NCBI RefSeq assembly: GCF_000407165.1
Contig: NZ_KE136479.1
Location: forward strand, 2,181,464-2,245,463
DNA from: Enterococcus haemoperoxidus ATCC BAA-382
GTDB lineage: Bacteria > Bacillota > Bacilli > Lactobacillales > Enterococcaceae
Direction of reading: 5' to 3'
DNA: 64,000 nt
Both the position numbers and the translations under genes were made by a program. Positions 27,564 to 36,235 of this stretch are shown here, piece after piece; position 1 is the stretch's first letter, and each line of letters starts with the position of its first letter. The notes below the pieces were generated by a model. The model worked only from the letters and a program-made list of their open reading frames with translations. It was not told where the DNA came from and searched no databases.

Positions 27564-27599
27564 GGCTTTCTCCTTTATCAATACACATGTTTTAGTCGT

Positions 27600-28466
27600 T
27601 TATTTCCATAAAAAATTTGCAACAAGTTGATCTACTTCTGTATTTTCGTGCAGTTGGCTGTGTTGTGCTGATTTTCCGTAAAATATTTTTTCTTGTACTA
27701 CGTTACCACGTGTTTTAAACAATGACACAACGCTTAGTGCATCTGCAACTGGAACAGCTTCATCACTTGAACTACCATCCTCTACATCTCCTGCAACAAT
27801 CATGACTTTCATGTCTTTAGACACATTTTCGATTCCATTGACATAGTCAGTATAGCGTTCACTTTGAACGATAGGACCTTTATTGATGACATCATCGATT
27901 GTCTCTCCATTAGATAATTCTACAAAATTATTAAAGGGTGCAGCGATACCAACAAATTTATTGATTTTGGGAAGGTTTGTATCATTACCAAATGTAGTTA
28001 AATAGCGTAAAGAGCTTGCTCCACCCATTGAATGACCTACCAAATTAACTTGCGTCACGTCATAATTATCTCGAATATATATCAAACAATTCTTGATCCA
28101 CTCAGCTTGATTCCACTCATTGTTTTTATTATCTTCAAAAAGAACTTGGATACTTGGGTTGTTTTCTTTGCCCGTAAGTTTCCCTTTTGCTTGAACTTTT
28201 CCGTCAACACTAACAGTCAAAACGAGCTCTTTTTTAGTAAGATCATTTTTCTCCATCCTTTTGATCATGCGTCCGAAAGAATTATTACCACCACTATAAC
28301 CGTGGATAAACAGTGTGGGAATCGATGATTTTTGAGTCGTTTCAGTAGCTTCTGAATTTTTATTTATTTGTTTATTTTCATTTTGGGATGATTTCTTACT
28401 CGTACAACCAGCAAAAATTAACAAGAGACAAACCATTATCAGCAAATAATATTTCTTATTTTTCAT
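27600..28466 (-). CDS. DUF915-type alpha/beta hydrolase lipoprotein
   Basis: A 288-residue secreted hydrolase. The N-terminal signal peptide ends in a lipobox (LIFAGC, Cys about 21), followed by an Asn/Ser/Lys-rich linker to about 48. The hydrolase core has PTLFIHGYSGG (oxyanion region), the nucleophile elbow GHSMGG (Ser about 150), an Asp in AGDVEDG and the late His in SAQHSQLHEN. It is probably anchored on the outer face of the membrane. Substrate unknown. A membrane-anchored paralogue lies at 41743-42588. Confidence 0.87.
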   Translation of the reverse strand: MKNKKYYLLIMVCLLLIFAGCTSKKSSQNENKQINKNSEATETTQKSSIPTLFIHGYSGGNNSFGRMIKRMEKNDLTKKELVLTVSVDGKVQAKGKLTGKENNPSIQVLFEDNKNNEWNQAEWIKNCLIYIRDNYDVTQVNLVGHSMGGASSLRYLTTFGNDTNLPKINKFVGIAAPFNNFVELSNGETIDDVINKGPIVQSERYTDYVNGIENVSKDMKVMIVAGDVEDGSSSDEAVPVADALSVVSLFKTRGNVVQEKIFYGKSAQHSQLHENTEVDQLVANFLWK

Positions 28467-28495
28467 TTTCTCACCTTTTCAATCATCACTATAGT

Positions 28496-28547
28496 AAGAA
28501 GAGAGCAGGACAAAACTACGGTTAGTTTTGCTCCACTCTCTCGTTTC
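28496..28547 (-). terminator. nusG terminator
   Basis: A long imperfect stem (AGAGAGCAGGACAAAACTA and its counterpart) with loop CGGT directly after the nusG stop; T run on minus is interrupted. Confidence 0.75.
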
Positions 28548-28553
28548 CCAACT

Positions 28554-29099
28554 TTATTGAATTGAATCTACTTGTTCAAAATCTAATTCTGTACTTGTTT
28601 CACGACCGAACATGTCGATATTAACTTTTAATTTTTGACGTTCTTCATCAACTTCTGTTACTTCACCTTCAAGACCAGAAAACGCACCTTCAATAATACG
28701 AACAGTATCGCCTAGTGCAACATCCAAATCAGATTGACGTGTGCTCATACCGATTGAACGCAAGATGTGATTGATTTCTTCTTGCAATAACGGCGCTGGT
28801 TTGCTTCCTGCACCATGTGATCCAACAAACCCAGTAACGCCTGGTGTATTACGCACTACATACCAAGAATCATCTGTCATCGTCATTTCCACTAACACAT
28901 AACCAGGGAAAGTTTTATGAACGATTTCTTTTGACTTACCATTTTTTACTTCTGTTTCAGTTTCTTCTGGAACAACGACACGGAAAATGAAATCTCCCAT
29001 GCCCATGCTTTGTGCACGTGATTCAATGTTCGCTTTTACTTTGTTTTCATAACCTGAGTATGTATGCAGTACATACCAATTTTTTTCAAATGATTCCAT
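28554..29099 (-). CDS. nusG: Transcription termination/antitermination protein NusG
   Basis: A 181-residue NusG. The NGN domain begins NWYVLHTYSGYENKVKANI (about 7-25) and includes FPGYVLVEM; the C-terminal KOW domain has GDTVRIIEGAFSGLEGEV (about 128-145). It binds RNA polymerase and Rho or ribosome partners. The ATG at 29099 matches the family start; a longer ORF to 29156 passes through the ribosome binding site AAAGGAG. Here secE-nusG is not joined to rplK, which lies 8 kb away. Confidence 0.97.
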   Translation of the reverse strand: MESFEKNWYVLHTYSGYENKVKANIESRAQSMGMGDFIFRVVVPEETETEVKNGKSKEIVHKTFPGYVLVEMTMTDDSWYVVRNTPGVTGFVGSHGAGSKPAPLLQEEINHILRSIGMSTRQSDLDVALGDTVRIIEGAFSGLEGEVTEVDEERQKLKVNIDMFGRETSTELDFEQVDSIQ

Positions 29100-29193
29100 T
29101 TCTGATTCGGCTCCTTTAGGTTTATTAGTTGGTGAAACAATCATTAAGAGTAACAAGAATGCCTTGCACTCATTTTCTTTTTCTCATGTGAAA

Positions 29194-29224
29194 ATAAAAA
29201 AACCTCAGTTCCCCGAAGTTTTTC
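29194..29224. terminator. Short terminator between secE and nusG
   Basis: AACCTC/GAAGTT arms with A and T runs on the sides. The stem is only six pairs, so termination is probably partial and nusG may be reached by read-through. Confidence 0.6.
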
Positions 29225-29270
29225 CTCATGTGTTATTATAGCACTTCTCATAATGAAATACTAGTTTGAA

Positions 29271-29441
29271 TTACTTAAGAATCCAGCCAAAAGCAGTTTG
29301 GATCACTGTATCCATTACAAAGAATAATGCTGCAAAAAGAATTGATGTTTCGATAACAACCAATGTGTCTTTGCGTAATTGTTTTTTAGATGGCCAAGAA
29401 ACTTGTTTCATCTCATCTTTTACACTACGTAAAAATTTCAT
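29271..29441 (-). CDS. secE: Preprotein translocase subunit SecE (56 aa)
   Basis: Fifty-six residues, the short single-helix Gram-positive form. Cytoplasmic part MKFLRSVKDEMKQVSWPSKK with the conserved VSWPS, then one membrane segment (about 27-50). SecE clamps SecY in the translocon. AGGAGG lies before the ATG. Reads from 29441 to a TAA at 29271-29273. Confidence 0.96.
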   Translation of the reverse strand: MKFLRSVKDEMKQVSWPSKKQLRKDTLVVIETSILFAALFFVMDTVIQTAFGWILK

Positions 29442-29458
29442 TTGAACTCCTCCTAAAT

Positions 29459-29611
29459 CTATTTCGTCTCTTTATGTAACGTGTATTTTTGACAGTATTT
29501 ACAGAATTTTTTGATTTCTAACCGTTCTCCACGCTTTCCTTCACTGACGGCTTTAGAATAGTTTCTGGAGCCACAATCTGAACAAGCAAGTGCTGATTTT
29601 TTTGTTGCCAT
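29459..29611 (-). CDS. rpmG: Ribosomal protein L33 (50 aa, zinc form)
   Basis: Fifty residues, [18 protein letters not shown] at the start and [14 protein letters not shown] at the end: the two CxxC pairs show the zinc-binding form. GAGGAGG precedes the ATG. Directly upstream of secE, the usual Firmicute rpmG-secE-nusG order. Confidence 0.96.
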   Translation of the reverse strand: MATKKSALACSDCGSRNYSKAVSEGKRGERLEIKKFCKYCQKYTLHKETK

Positions 29612-29646
29612 TGTTCAACCTCCTCTATTCACAAATTTACTCAATA

Positions 29647-29675
29647 ACATTATCATTATTTCACCAAAATGTCAA
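29647..29675 (-). promoter_or_regulatory. rpmG-secE promoter
   Basis: TTGACA (29670-29675), 17-base spacer, TAATGT (29647-29652) on the minus strand, 36 bases before rpmG. Confidence 0.75.
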
Positions 29676-29759
29676 TGGATACTCAATAAACTATGGTTTT
29701 CTTTCAAATTATGTTATCATTAGCTTGTTAGACGAATTTAACCTACGGGGGGTCAAGAC

Positions 29760-30404
29760 ATGTTATTAAAATCCGTTGTTATCAAAAAGAAAAATCTTAC
29801 AACAGTCAATGAATCTTGTACTTTGGAAGAGGCTTTGACAATCCTTGAAGATTCAGGGTATCGTTGTGTACCGATCTTAGATGAATCGGAAAAGATCTTT
29901 AGAGGAAATATCTATAAAATGCACATCTACCGCCATAAAGCTAACGGTGGAGACATGAGTTTACCAGTTACTTATTTATTAAAAAATGCGACAAAATTTA
30001 TTTTTTTGAACACTTCATTTTTCAAGGTTTTCTTTACGATCAAAGAATTACCTTACATTGCTGTGTTGGATGAGAATAACTATTTTTATGGTATTTTAAC
30101 ACATAGCACGTTATTGAATATCCTTGCTCAATCTTGGAATATTCAAAGAGGTAGTTATGTTTTGACAATTGCTACGACAGGTAAACAAGGAGATTTAGCT
30201 GCTATGACGAAGATCATTGCGAAACACAGCAGCATTGCCAGCTGTATTACATTGGATATCGGTGAAGATGAATTTATCCGCCGTACTTTGATTACTTTAC
30301 CTGCTGAAACAACAGAAGAAACTTGTGCAGTTATCGTTGAGAATTTAGAGCGTAAAAATCTTAAAGTAGTTGAGATCGAAGATTTACAAGCAAATGCTGA
30401 ATAA
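29760..30404 (+). CDS. CBS-ACT domain protein, possible c-di-AMP receptor
   Basis: A 214-residue cytoplasmic protein with a CBS pair (about 8-130; motifs GYRCVPILDE and ELPYIAVLDE...YGILTHSTLL) and a C-terminal ACT-like domain (about 138-205, starting GSYVLTIATTGKQGDLAAM). This CBS-ACT order is that of the cyclic-di-AMP-binding CbpA/CbpB type proteins of Firmicutes; ligand binding here is inferred. GGGGGG precedes the ATG. Single gene with its own terminator. Confidence 0.8.
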   Translation: MLLKSVVIKKKNLTTVNESCTLEEALTILEDSGYRCVPILDESEKIFRGNIYKMHIYRHKANGGDMSLPVTYLLKNATKFIFLNTSFFKVFFTIKELPYIAVLDENNYFYGILTHSTLLNILAQSWNIQRGSYVLTIATTGKQGDLAAMTKIIAKHSSIASCITLDIGEDEFIRRTLITLPAETTEETCAVIVENLERKNLKVVEIEDLQANAE

Positions 30405-30418
30405 AATGCTAAAGAAAA

Positions 30419-30447
30419 GAAGCCTTTCAGTTGGAAGGCTTTTTTTA
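30419..30447 (+). terminator. Terminator of the CBS-ACT gene
   Basis: AGCCTTTC (30421-30428) pairs with GGAAGGCT (30433-30440), followed by seven T. Confidence 0.9.
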
Positions 30448-30525
30448 TCTTTACTGTAGAAAATTTATTTATACTCAGTACTTTCTATGCTGCAATTTAC
30501 TTTACATGAGAAAGGTAGGTCTCTT

Positions 30526-31383
30526 ATGAAATTATCTGTTTATGTTGCAAGTGCATTTAGTAAGGATCATACAGGCGGAAATAAAGCAGGAGTCGTATTA
30601 TTTGAAGATACATTGACCACTACTCAAAAAATGTCAATCGCCAAGCAACTAGGCTATGCCGAAACTGCATTTATATCAGAATCTGACATTGCTGATTATA
30701 AATTCGAGTATTTTACACCAAAAGAAGAAGTTGATTTATGTGGTCATGCTACAATTGGCTCTTTTTCAATACTGATGCATTTAAATAAACTTTTCAAAAA
30801 TTGTTATACGATTGAAACAAACAGCGGTGTTCTTGCGATTACCATAAAAGATGACACTATATTCATGGAGCAAAACAAACCGATATTCTATGATGCTATA
30901 TCACCAACTGAGTTCATCGATTGTTTTGCTAGTAAATCTATAGACAGCAAGTCTCCAATTCAAATTGTCTCAACAGGTCTAAAAGATATTTTAGTCCCCA
31001 TAAAAAGTGAAACACAATTACATGCTCTGGAACCTAATTTTGATAAAATTAAAGAAATCAGCAAGTATTATAATGTTGTCGGGATGCATCTATATACATT
31101 TAATGACGATCGAATAATATGCAGAAATTTTGCTCCACTATACGAGATCAATGAAGAAGCAGCAACTGGGACTTCAAACGGCGCGTTAGCTTGCTACCTT
31201 TATGAACAGCACTCATTGCAAAAAGATGTCTATGTATTTGAACAAGGTTACTCCTTATACTCGCCTTCTGAAATATTAGTTAAATTAGTAACCAATAACA
31301 AAAATGAAATAGAAAAAGTTTATGTTGGTGGCAAAGGGTATTATTGTGAAACGAAGTGTTTAAATATAGAAGATCGTGAATAG
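30526..31383 (+). CDS. PhzF family isomerase-like protein
   Basis: A 285-residue protein of the PhzF/diaminopimelate-epimerase-like fold. Conserved features: FTGGNKAGVV-like TGGNKAGVVLF (about 17-27), the catalytic-Glu region GYAETAFI (about 44-51), and GHATIGS (about 74-80); late EEAATGTSNGALA matches the second half motif. Function of most members is unknown and phenazine production is not implied. The ATG at 30526 has AAAGGTAGG upstream; a start 13 codons earlier is not supported. Confidence 0.87.
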   Translation: MKLSVYVASAFSKDHTGGNKAGVVLFEDTLTTTQKMSIAKQLGYAETAFISESDIADYKFEYFTPKEEVDLCGHATIGSFSILMHLNKLFKNCYTIETNSGVLAITIKDDTIFMEQNKPIFYDAISPTEFIDCFASKSIDSKSPIQIVSTGLKDILVPIKSETQLHALEPNFDKIKEISKYYNVVGMHLYTFNDDRIICRNFAPLYEINEEAATGTSNGALACYLYEQHSLQKDVYVFEQGYSLYSPSEILVKLVTNNKNEIEKVYVGGKGYYCETKCLNIEDRE

Positions 31384-31401
31384 ACAAAGAAACCTAGACG
31401 T

Positions 31402-31437
31402 AAAAAGAAGCCTTCCAATAGAAAGGCTTCTTTTTTA
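31402..31437. terminator. Bidirectional terminator
   Basis: AAAAGAAGCCTT and AAGGCTTCTTTT arms, between the convergent PhzF and murB genes; the right arm reaches the murB stop. Confidence 0.9.
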
Positions 31438-32337
31438 ACGTTCTTCACCAATAATACGTACTTCTGTCTCCAATACAACATCAAATTTTTCTTTGATCAC
31501 TTGTTGGATATGGGCAATCAATTCGACATAATCTGTCGCTGTCGCATGATCGATATTCACGATAAAGCCAGCATGTTTTTCTGAAATTTGAGCGCCGCCC
31601 CATTTCAGACCTTGCAATCCAGCGTCTTGAATCAATTTCCCAGTGAAATGTCCTTCTGGTCGTTTAAAGACGCTACCACAAGATGGATATTCTAATGGTT
31701 GTTTCGACTCTCTAAGCTCAGTCAATTCAGCCATCTGACTCTTGATTACGCTATTTTCTCCTTCTTCTAAAGAAAAAATCGCTTCTAACACAATACAATG
31801 CATGTCTTGAATCGCACTGTGACGATAAGAAAATGCCATTTCTTCATTTGTAAATGTTTTGATCGTTCCGTCTTCCAATAAAACATCAACACTTGCGAAA
31901 ACATCTTTGATTTCTCCGCCATAAGCACCTGCATTCATATAAACAGCTCCGCCTATACTACCTGGAATACCGCAAGCAAATTCAAAACCAGTCAAATCAT
32001 GCTCTAAAGCAACGTAGGTTGTATCAATCAATTTTGCTCCTGCCTCAACAACAATTTGATTTTTAGAAACAGAGATTTGTTTCATATGCTCCAACATGAT
32101 TACCATTCCACGAATACCGCCATCTCGAACAATCAAGTTGCTAGCATTGCCTAAAACAAGCCAAGGGATTTCATGACTTCTGCAGTATTCGACCAGAGCA
32201 ATTATTTCCATTTTTGTTTTTGGAAAAGCTAAGACATCTACAGGCCCACCAGTTTTAGTAAAGGTAAAATTCATCAAAGGTTCATCAAATAGTAAGGTTA
32301 TATCTGTTAATTCATTCATCATTTCAATTTTATTCAT
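31435..32337 (-). CDS. murB: UDP-N-acetylenolpyruvoylglucosamine reductase
   Basis: FAD enzyme making UDP-MurNAc for peptidoglycan. The 300 residues show the FAD-binding [15 protein letters not shown] (about 59-73), [21 protein letters not shown] (split: [19 protein letters not shown], about 119-137), SYRHS, and the active-site [17 protein letters not shown] (about 218). The ATG at 32337 is preferred since AAAGGAA lies upstream; a nine-codon extension has no usable site. Gfo/Idh and CLC genes precede it on the same strand. Confidence 0.96.
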   Translation of the reverse strand: MNKIEMMNELTDITLLFDEPLMNFTFTKTGGPVDVLAFPKTKMEIIALVEYCRSHEIPWLVLGNASNLIVRDGGIRGMVIMLEHMKQISVSKNQIVVEAGAKLIDTTYVALEHDLTGFEFACGIPGSIGGAVYMNAGAYGGEIKDVFASVDVLLEDGTIKTFTNEEMAFSYRHSAIQDMHCIVLEAIFSLEEGENSVIKSQMAELTELRESKQPLEYPSCGSVFKRPEGHFTGKLIQDAGLQGLKWGGAQISEKHAGFIVNIDHATATDYVELIAHIQQVIKEKFDVVLETEVRIIGEER

Positions 32338-32408
32338 CGAAAGTCGTTCCTTTCTTTCAAACATCCTACTTATTCTAGCATGTCAAAGACAAACTTTCTA
32401 GTCTGACT

Positions 32409-33323
32409 CTATAAAATATGTTCTTGATGCTTGCGTATCATTTGGGCACATAGCTCATGACTAGTGAAGACTTTTTCTTGTTTTAACCGCGATCCCTCAT
32501 TTGTTTGAACCGCTTTGATAAATTCCTCCACCATTTGCTGGAAACCGCGTTTTTCTAGTGTTGTTGCCCAATCACCAAAGTTTTTTTGTTGCGTCCCTAG
32601 TTGATTTTTGATTGTTAAATCTGTCAAGTTTTCTAATATTAACGTTCCTTCTGGACTTGTCAGTTGGTAGGTTTCAGTATTTGCCCCAGCATAAAGATTC
32701 ATTGAAGCAATTGCTGTTGTGGTTGCTGTTTCTACATGGAGTATGGCTCTTTTTAATAGATTATTTTCCTCGATGATTTTAGTTTGGACATGTCGAATCT
32801 CATCATCAAGTAGATAAACAAGTATATCAGCTACATGTAAAAATAAATCATAAATCACAAAATTAGCTGTGGATTCTGACGCTATTCGATTTTTTTGGAT
32901 CAGCAGCATATTTTTATTTTCAACTGCTTTTAATTCCTCGACCAATGGCGCAAAACGACGATTAAAGCCTACCATTAAAAGAAGATTTTTTTCTGCTGCT
33001 AGAGTTTGGATTTCTTTGACTTCTGCTAAATTTTCACTTAATGGTTTGTCAACGAAAACGTGAATACCAGCTTCTAGTAGTTGTTTTACTAGTTGACCAT
33101 GAACTTTGGTTGCCGCATGGACGAAACAGGCTGACACTTTAGCTTCAATCAACTCTTCTGTTGAAGCAACCATCTCGTTGAAGTCGTATTTTTCACTGAT
33201 TTCTTTACGGGTTTCTTCATTTCTGGTGGATAATATAAAAGTTGCTTGGTCTCTTAGTTGAGAGTACACGGGTAGATACGCTTTTTGCGCGATATTTCCT
33301 AAGCCAATAATTCCTATTTTCAT
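32409..33323 (-). CDS. Gfo/Idh/MocA family oxidoreductase
   Basis: A 304-residue NAD(P)-dependent oxidoreductase. Rossmann motif GIIGLGNIAQKAYL (about 3-16), the family EKP-like motif as VDKPLSENL (about 92-100), GFNRRFAPL, and a C-terminal alpha/beta substrate domain. Substrate is unknown (sugars or sugar-like compounds in this family). AGGAGG precedes the ATG. It lies 71 bases upstream of murB on the same strand. Confidence 0.88.
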   Translation of the reverse strand: MKIGIIGLGNIAQKAYLPVYSQLRDQATFILSTRNEETRKEISEKYDFNEMVASTEELIEAKVSACFVHAATKVHGQLVKQLLEAGIHVFVDKPLSENLAEVKEIQTLAAEKNLLLMVGFNRRFAPLVEELKAVENKNMLLIQKNRIASESTANFVIYDLFLHVADILVYLLDDEIRHVQTKIIEENNLLKRAILHVETATTTAIASMNLYAGANTETYQLTSPEGTLILENLTDLTIKNQLGTQQKNFGDWATTLEKRGFQQMVEEFIKAVQTNEGSRLKQEKVFTSHELCAQMIRKHQEHIL

Positions 33324-33358
33324 GAAAAATCCTCCTAGTTCAACACATTATTTTTTTA

Positions 33359-34639
33359 TTAGAATGTTTGATCAACTGTTTTCTTTTTAGTTAAGTCAGC
33401 AATTATCTTTTTGGCTACAAATAATATAGTTGCTACCGCTAAAATGATTGGGCTTAGATTCAGTGGGAAAAACAATATCATAAACAGTCCAACTGGAAAC
33501 GGTGCTTTTATGATTGCTATAGCGATGCTCGTACTTACGATAGCAACAATCAATAAGCGATCTGTTTGAGGAAATAATTGCGATACAGCAAACCCTTGAA
33601 TGATCGCAGAAAATACAATCGGGAAAATATCCCCACCAATCCAACCTGTATTAAGACATATTTGTAAGAACAATAACTTAAGCAATGCAATCATTGTCAA
33701 TACTAAAAACGAGGCGTGACTTCCAACAAATGGCGCAAGTGATAATGATAGTTGTCCTGAAAAAAGTAAATTAGGTAGAAAAATGCCTATTAAAAAAATT
33801 GCTACAGACCCTATCAATGCTTTACGAATTGGGAACTCTTGCCAAAAATCTAAACGTTTCTTTAAAAAATTAGTAATGAGATGATAACCTTTTCCAAATA
33901 ATACACCAAACATAATCAATGGCAATCCTAGCCACAACTCTCTCCATATCCAATTAGATTCGCCCATTTTTGAAACAAAAGAAGGTTGTCCTGTCATTTT
34001 CATCAAGAGAAAAAAAGTGGCTAAACCATTGATAATAAATAATAGATAAAAAAACTTTTTTTTCGATTTTTGTCGCTCTTTTACAGCCCTTTTTTCATCA
34101 TAGGTCAATAAATATTTTTGAGGATTTAACAAATGTGCTACTCGTTTTTGCACAGACAGGCCTTTCAACTCGCTGTAATTAAAGTAATAATAACGCAGCT
34201 TATCTGCTTGCCAGACTGAAAAATAAATAACTGCACTTAATAATCCCGCTTCTGGTCCCACACCTGCACCAAAAATCAATACAATAAGCGCAATCCATAA
34301 GCTACGGAAAACACTACTGTAATTTAGTGTTTTCGTTTGCTTTAATTCTGTCACTGAATCATGAACTGTATGAGGTAAATTTCCCCATCTCTTTCGATAA
34401 AAACCTAGTAGAATACCACCTATTACAGTAATCCCCAGTATATATAACACTCGGAAACGATTGTCAGGTGAAACTAAATTCCAAAGCAATTCAGATCCTA
34501 TTCCTTCTAATCTTAGAAAGATAAAGGATATAACACTAATAATACTACTTAGTACAATCCCATAAATCAATAAACCAATCTCTTTTGCGTTCAATTTGAT
34601 AGATCCTTTCAGGTCAGAAAAATTAAAATACTTTTTCAC
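33359..34639 (-). CDS. CLC-type chloride channel/antiporter
   Basis: A 426-residue membrane protein of the CLC superfamily. The selectivity motif GAGVGPEAGL (about 122-131) and the later GWIGGDIFPIVF (about 333-344) match CLC GxGPE and GxxGGxFxP. About ten membrane segments; a basic cytoplasmic loop (about 165-195) with KRAVKERQKSKKKFF. No CBS domains. The GTG at 34639 has a poor ribosome binding site; a TTG at 34594 preceded by AAAGGATC is a fair alternative start. Transport mode cannot be decided. Confidence 0.82.
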   Translation of the reverse strand: MKKYFNFSDLKGSIKLNAKEIGLLIYGIVLSSIISVISFIFLRLEGIGSELLWNLVSPDNRFRVLYILGITVIGGILLGFYRKRWGNLPHTVHDSVTELKQTKTLNYSSVFRSLWIALIVLIFGAGVGPEAGLLSAVIYFSVWQADKLRYYYFNYSELKGLSVQKRVAHLLNPQKYLLTYDEKRAVKERQKSKKKFFYLLFIINGLATFFLLMKMTGQPSFVSKMGESNWIWRELWLGLPLIMFGVLFGKGYHLITNFLKKRLDFWQEFPIRKALIGSVAIFLIGIFLPNLLFSGQLSLSLAPFVGSHASFLVLTMIALLKLLFLQICLNTGWIGGDIFPIVFSAIIQGFAVSQLFPQTDRLLIVAIVSTSIAIAIIKAPFPVGLFMILFFPLNLSPIILAVATILFVAKKIIADLTKKKTVDQTF

Positions 34640-34816
34640 ATCTTTCTCTATAACTCTATCACAATTCTAATTACCTGAATACAAAAATGCTACTCATTGT
34701 TTTGAATCAGTATGCTGACAAAGAATACCAAAATCTAGATTATATATGTTAAACTATTCTAAAGTCTTGCTTGCAAGAATCAATAGCTATTGCCAAATTT
34801 GAAGGAGGTTCTCAAG

Positions 34817-35575
34817 GTGAAATGTATTTCATGGAATGTCAACGGCTTACGTGCTGTTGTTAAAAAGAATTTTATGGATGTTTTTAACGAATTAGATGCA
34901 GATTTTTTCTGCTTACAGGAAACAAAATTGCAAGAAGGTCAAATCGATTTAGAGCTACCTGGGTACCATCAATACTGGAATTACGCTGAGAAAAAAGGCT
35001 ACTCTGGTACTGCGATTTTTGCTAAAGAAGAAGCGCTAAGCGTTCGATACGGCATGGATCTTGAAGAACATGATCAAGAAGGTCGCTTGATTACATTAGA
35101 ATATGCTAACTTCTTTATGGTCACTTGTTATACACCCAATTCACAAAATGAATTGAAACGTTTAGACTATCGTATGACTTGGGAAGATGCTTTTCGTTCG
35201 TATTTAAATGAATTGAGTAAAGAAAAACCAGTGATTTTATGTGGTGACTTGAATGTAGCCCATCAAAATATTGATTTGAAAAACTGGAAAACCAATCAAA
35301 AAAATGCTGGTTTTACACCAGAAGAACGTGAGAAGTTTACAGAATTATTGGATAGTGGCTTTATTGATACTTACCGTTATTTCTATCCTGACCAAGAAGG
35401 CGTTTATTCTTGGTGGAGTTATCGCTTTAATGCTCGGAAAAATAATGCTGGATGGAGAATCGATTACTTTGTCGTTTCTGATGGATTGAAAGAAGCTTTG
35501 ACTAGTGCGAAGATCCACACTGAAATTACTGGTAGCGATCATTGTCCAGTTGAAGTTGATTTAACAATTGCTTAA
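34817..35575 (+). CDS. exoA: Exodeoxyribonuclease III / AP endonuclease
   Basis: Class II AP endonuclease of base-excision repair. The 252 residues show the endonuclease/exonuclease/phosphatase fold: ISWNVNGLRA (about 3-12), the metal-binding Glu in FCLQETKLQ, LCGDLNVAH, WWSYRFNARKNNAGWRIDYF, and terminal GSDHCPV with the catalytic His. The GTG at 34817 is selected: AGGAGG lies eight bases upstream and the family begins M-K-x-I-S-W-N. An upstream TTG in the same frame lies before that site. Confidence 0.96.
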   Translation: MKCISWNVNGLRAVVKKNFMDVFNELDADFFCLQETKLQEGQIDLELPGYHQYWNYAEKKGYSGTAIFAKEEALSVRYGMDLEEHDQEGRLITLEYANFFMVTCYTPNSQNELKRLDYRMTWEDAFRSYLNELSKEKPVILCGDLNVAHQNIDLKNWKTNQKNAGFTPEEREKFTELLDSGFIDTYRYFYPDQEGVYSWWSYRFNARKNNAGWRIDYFVVSDGLKEALTSAKIHTEITGSDHCPVEVDLTIA

Positions 35576-35602
35576 CGAGAGAGTCTTTCTCTCGTTTTTT
35601 AT
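35574..35602 (+). terminator. exoA terminator
   Basis: AACGAGAGA/TCTCTCGTT stem overlapping the exoA stop, followed by T run. Confidence 0.9.
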
Positions 35603-35695
35603 TTAGTTTCTGTTAATATTTTTCAATTAGACTTACTTTGCGTCACTCATTTTGTTATACTACATGTATGAATTAATTTTGAACCGAAAGGGATA

Positions 35696-36235
35696 ATGAA
35701 CATGAATTTTTATTCCATAGACTTTGAAACAGCTAGTTATGCTAAGCATAGTGCCTGTTCTGTCGCACTAGTAAAAGTAGAAAATAATAAAATCGTTGAT
35801 GAATACTATTCCTTGATTAAACCAGAAACAGATTTTTTCTGGAAAAATATCCAAATCCATGGTATCAAACCGGAAGATGTTGCGGATGCACCGAAGTTTC
35901 CTGACGTTTGGAATCAAATCCAAAATTGCTTTAAACCGAATAGTTTAGTGGTCGCTCATAATGCCCCGTTTGATTGTGGAGTTTTAGCTGGTTGTTTAGA
36001 TTATTATGGTATTGACCAACCGAATTATCTTTCATTGTGCACAGTGAAAACTAGTCGTAAGTTATTTCCAGAATTACCAAATCACAAGTTAAATACGATT
36101 TGTGAGAATCTAGATATTCAATTGAATAATCACCACGATGCGTTGGAGGATAGCCGAGCCTGTGCCGAAATTTTGTTGTATCAAGAGAAGCATTTTGGTG
36201 TGGAGCCTTTGAAAAAACTTGTCACGATAAAATAG
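35696..36235 (+). CDS. DnaQ-like 3'-5' exonuclease
   Basis: A 179-residue DEDD exonuclease related to the epsilon subunit. Exo I motif SIDFETASY (about 7-15), Exo II in VVAHNAPFDCGVL (about 83-95) and Exo III in NNHHDALEDSRACAEILL (about 143-160), the DEDDh form. The enzyme trims DNA or RNA 3' ends; a stand-alone repair or RNA role is possible. Promoter TTACTT-17-TATACT lies at 35633-35661. ATG at 35696 or 35702; AAAGGG fits the second better. The stop codon abuts the left end of the ISL3-type element. Confidence 0.9.
   Translation: MNMNFYSIDFETASYAKHSACSVALVKVENNKIVDEYYSLIKPETDFFWKNIQIHGIKPEDVADAPKFPDVWNQIQNCFKPNSLVVAHNAPFDCGVLAGCLDYYGIDQPNYLSLCTVKTSRKLFPELPNHKLNTICENLDIQLNNHHDALEDSRACAEILLYQEKHFGVEPLKKLVTIK

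Noticed and set aside
17908-29611. Rearrangement separating nusG from rplK
   Set aside because: rplKAJL and rpmG-secE-nusG lie 8 kb apart here, but both units are complete with own promoters or leaders, and I believe separation occurs normally in enterococci.
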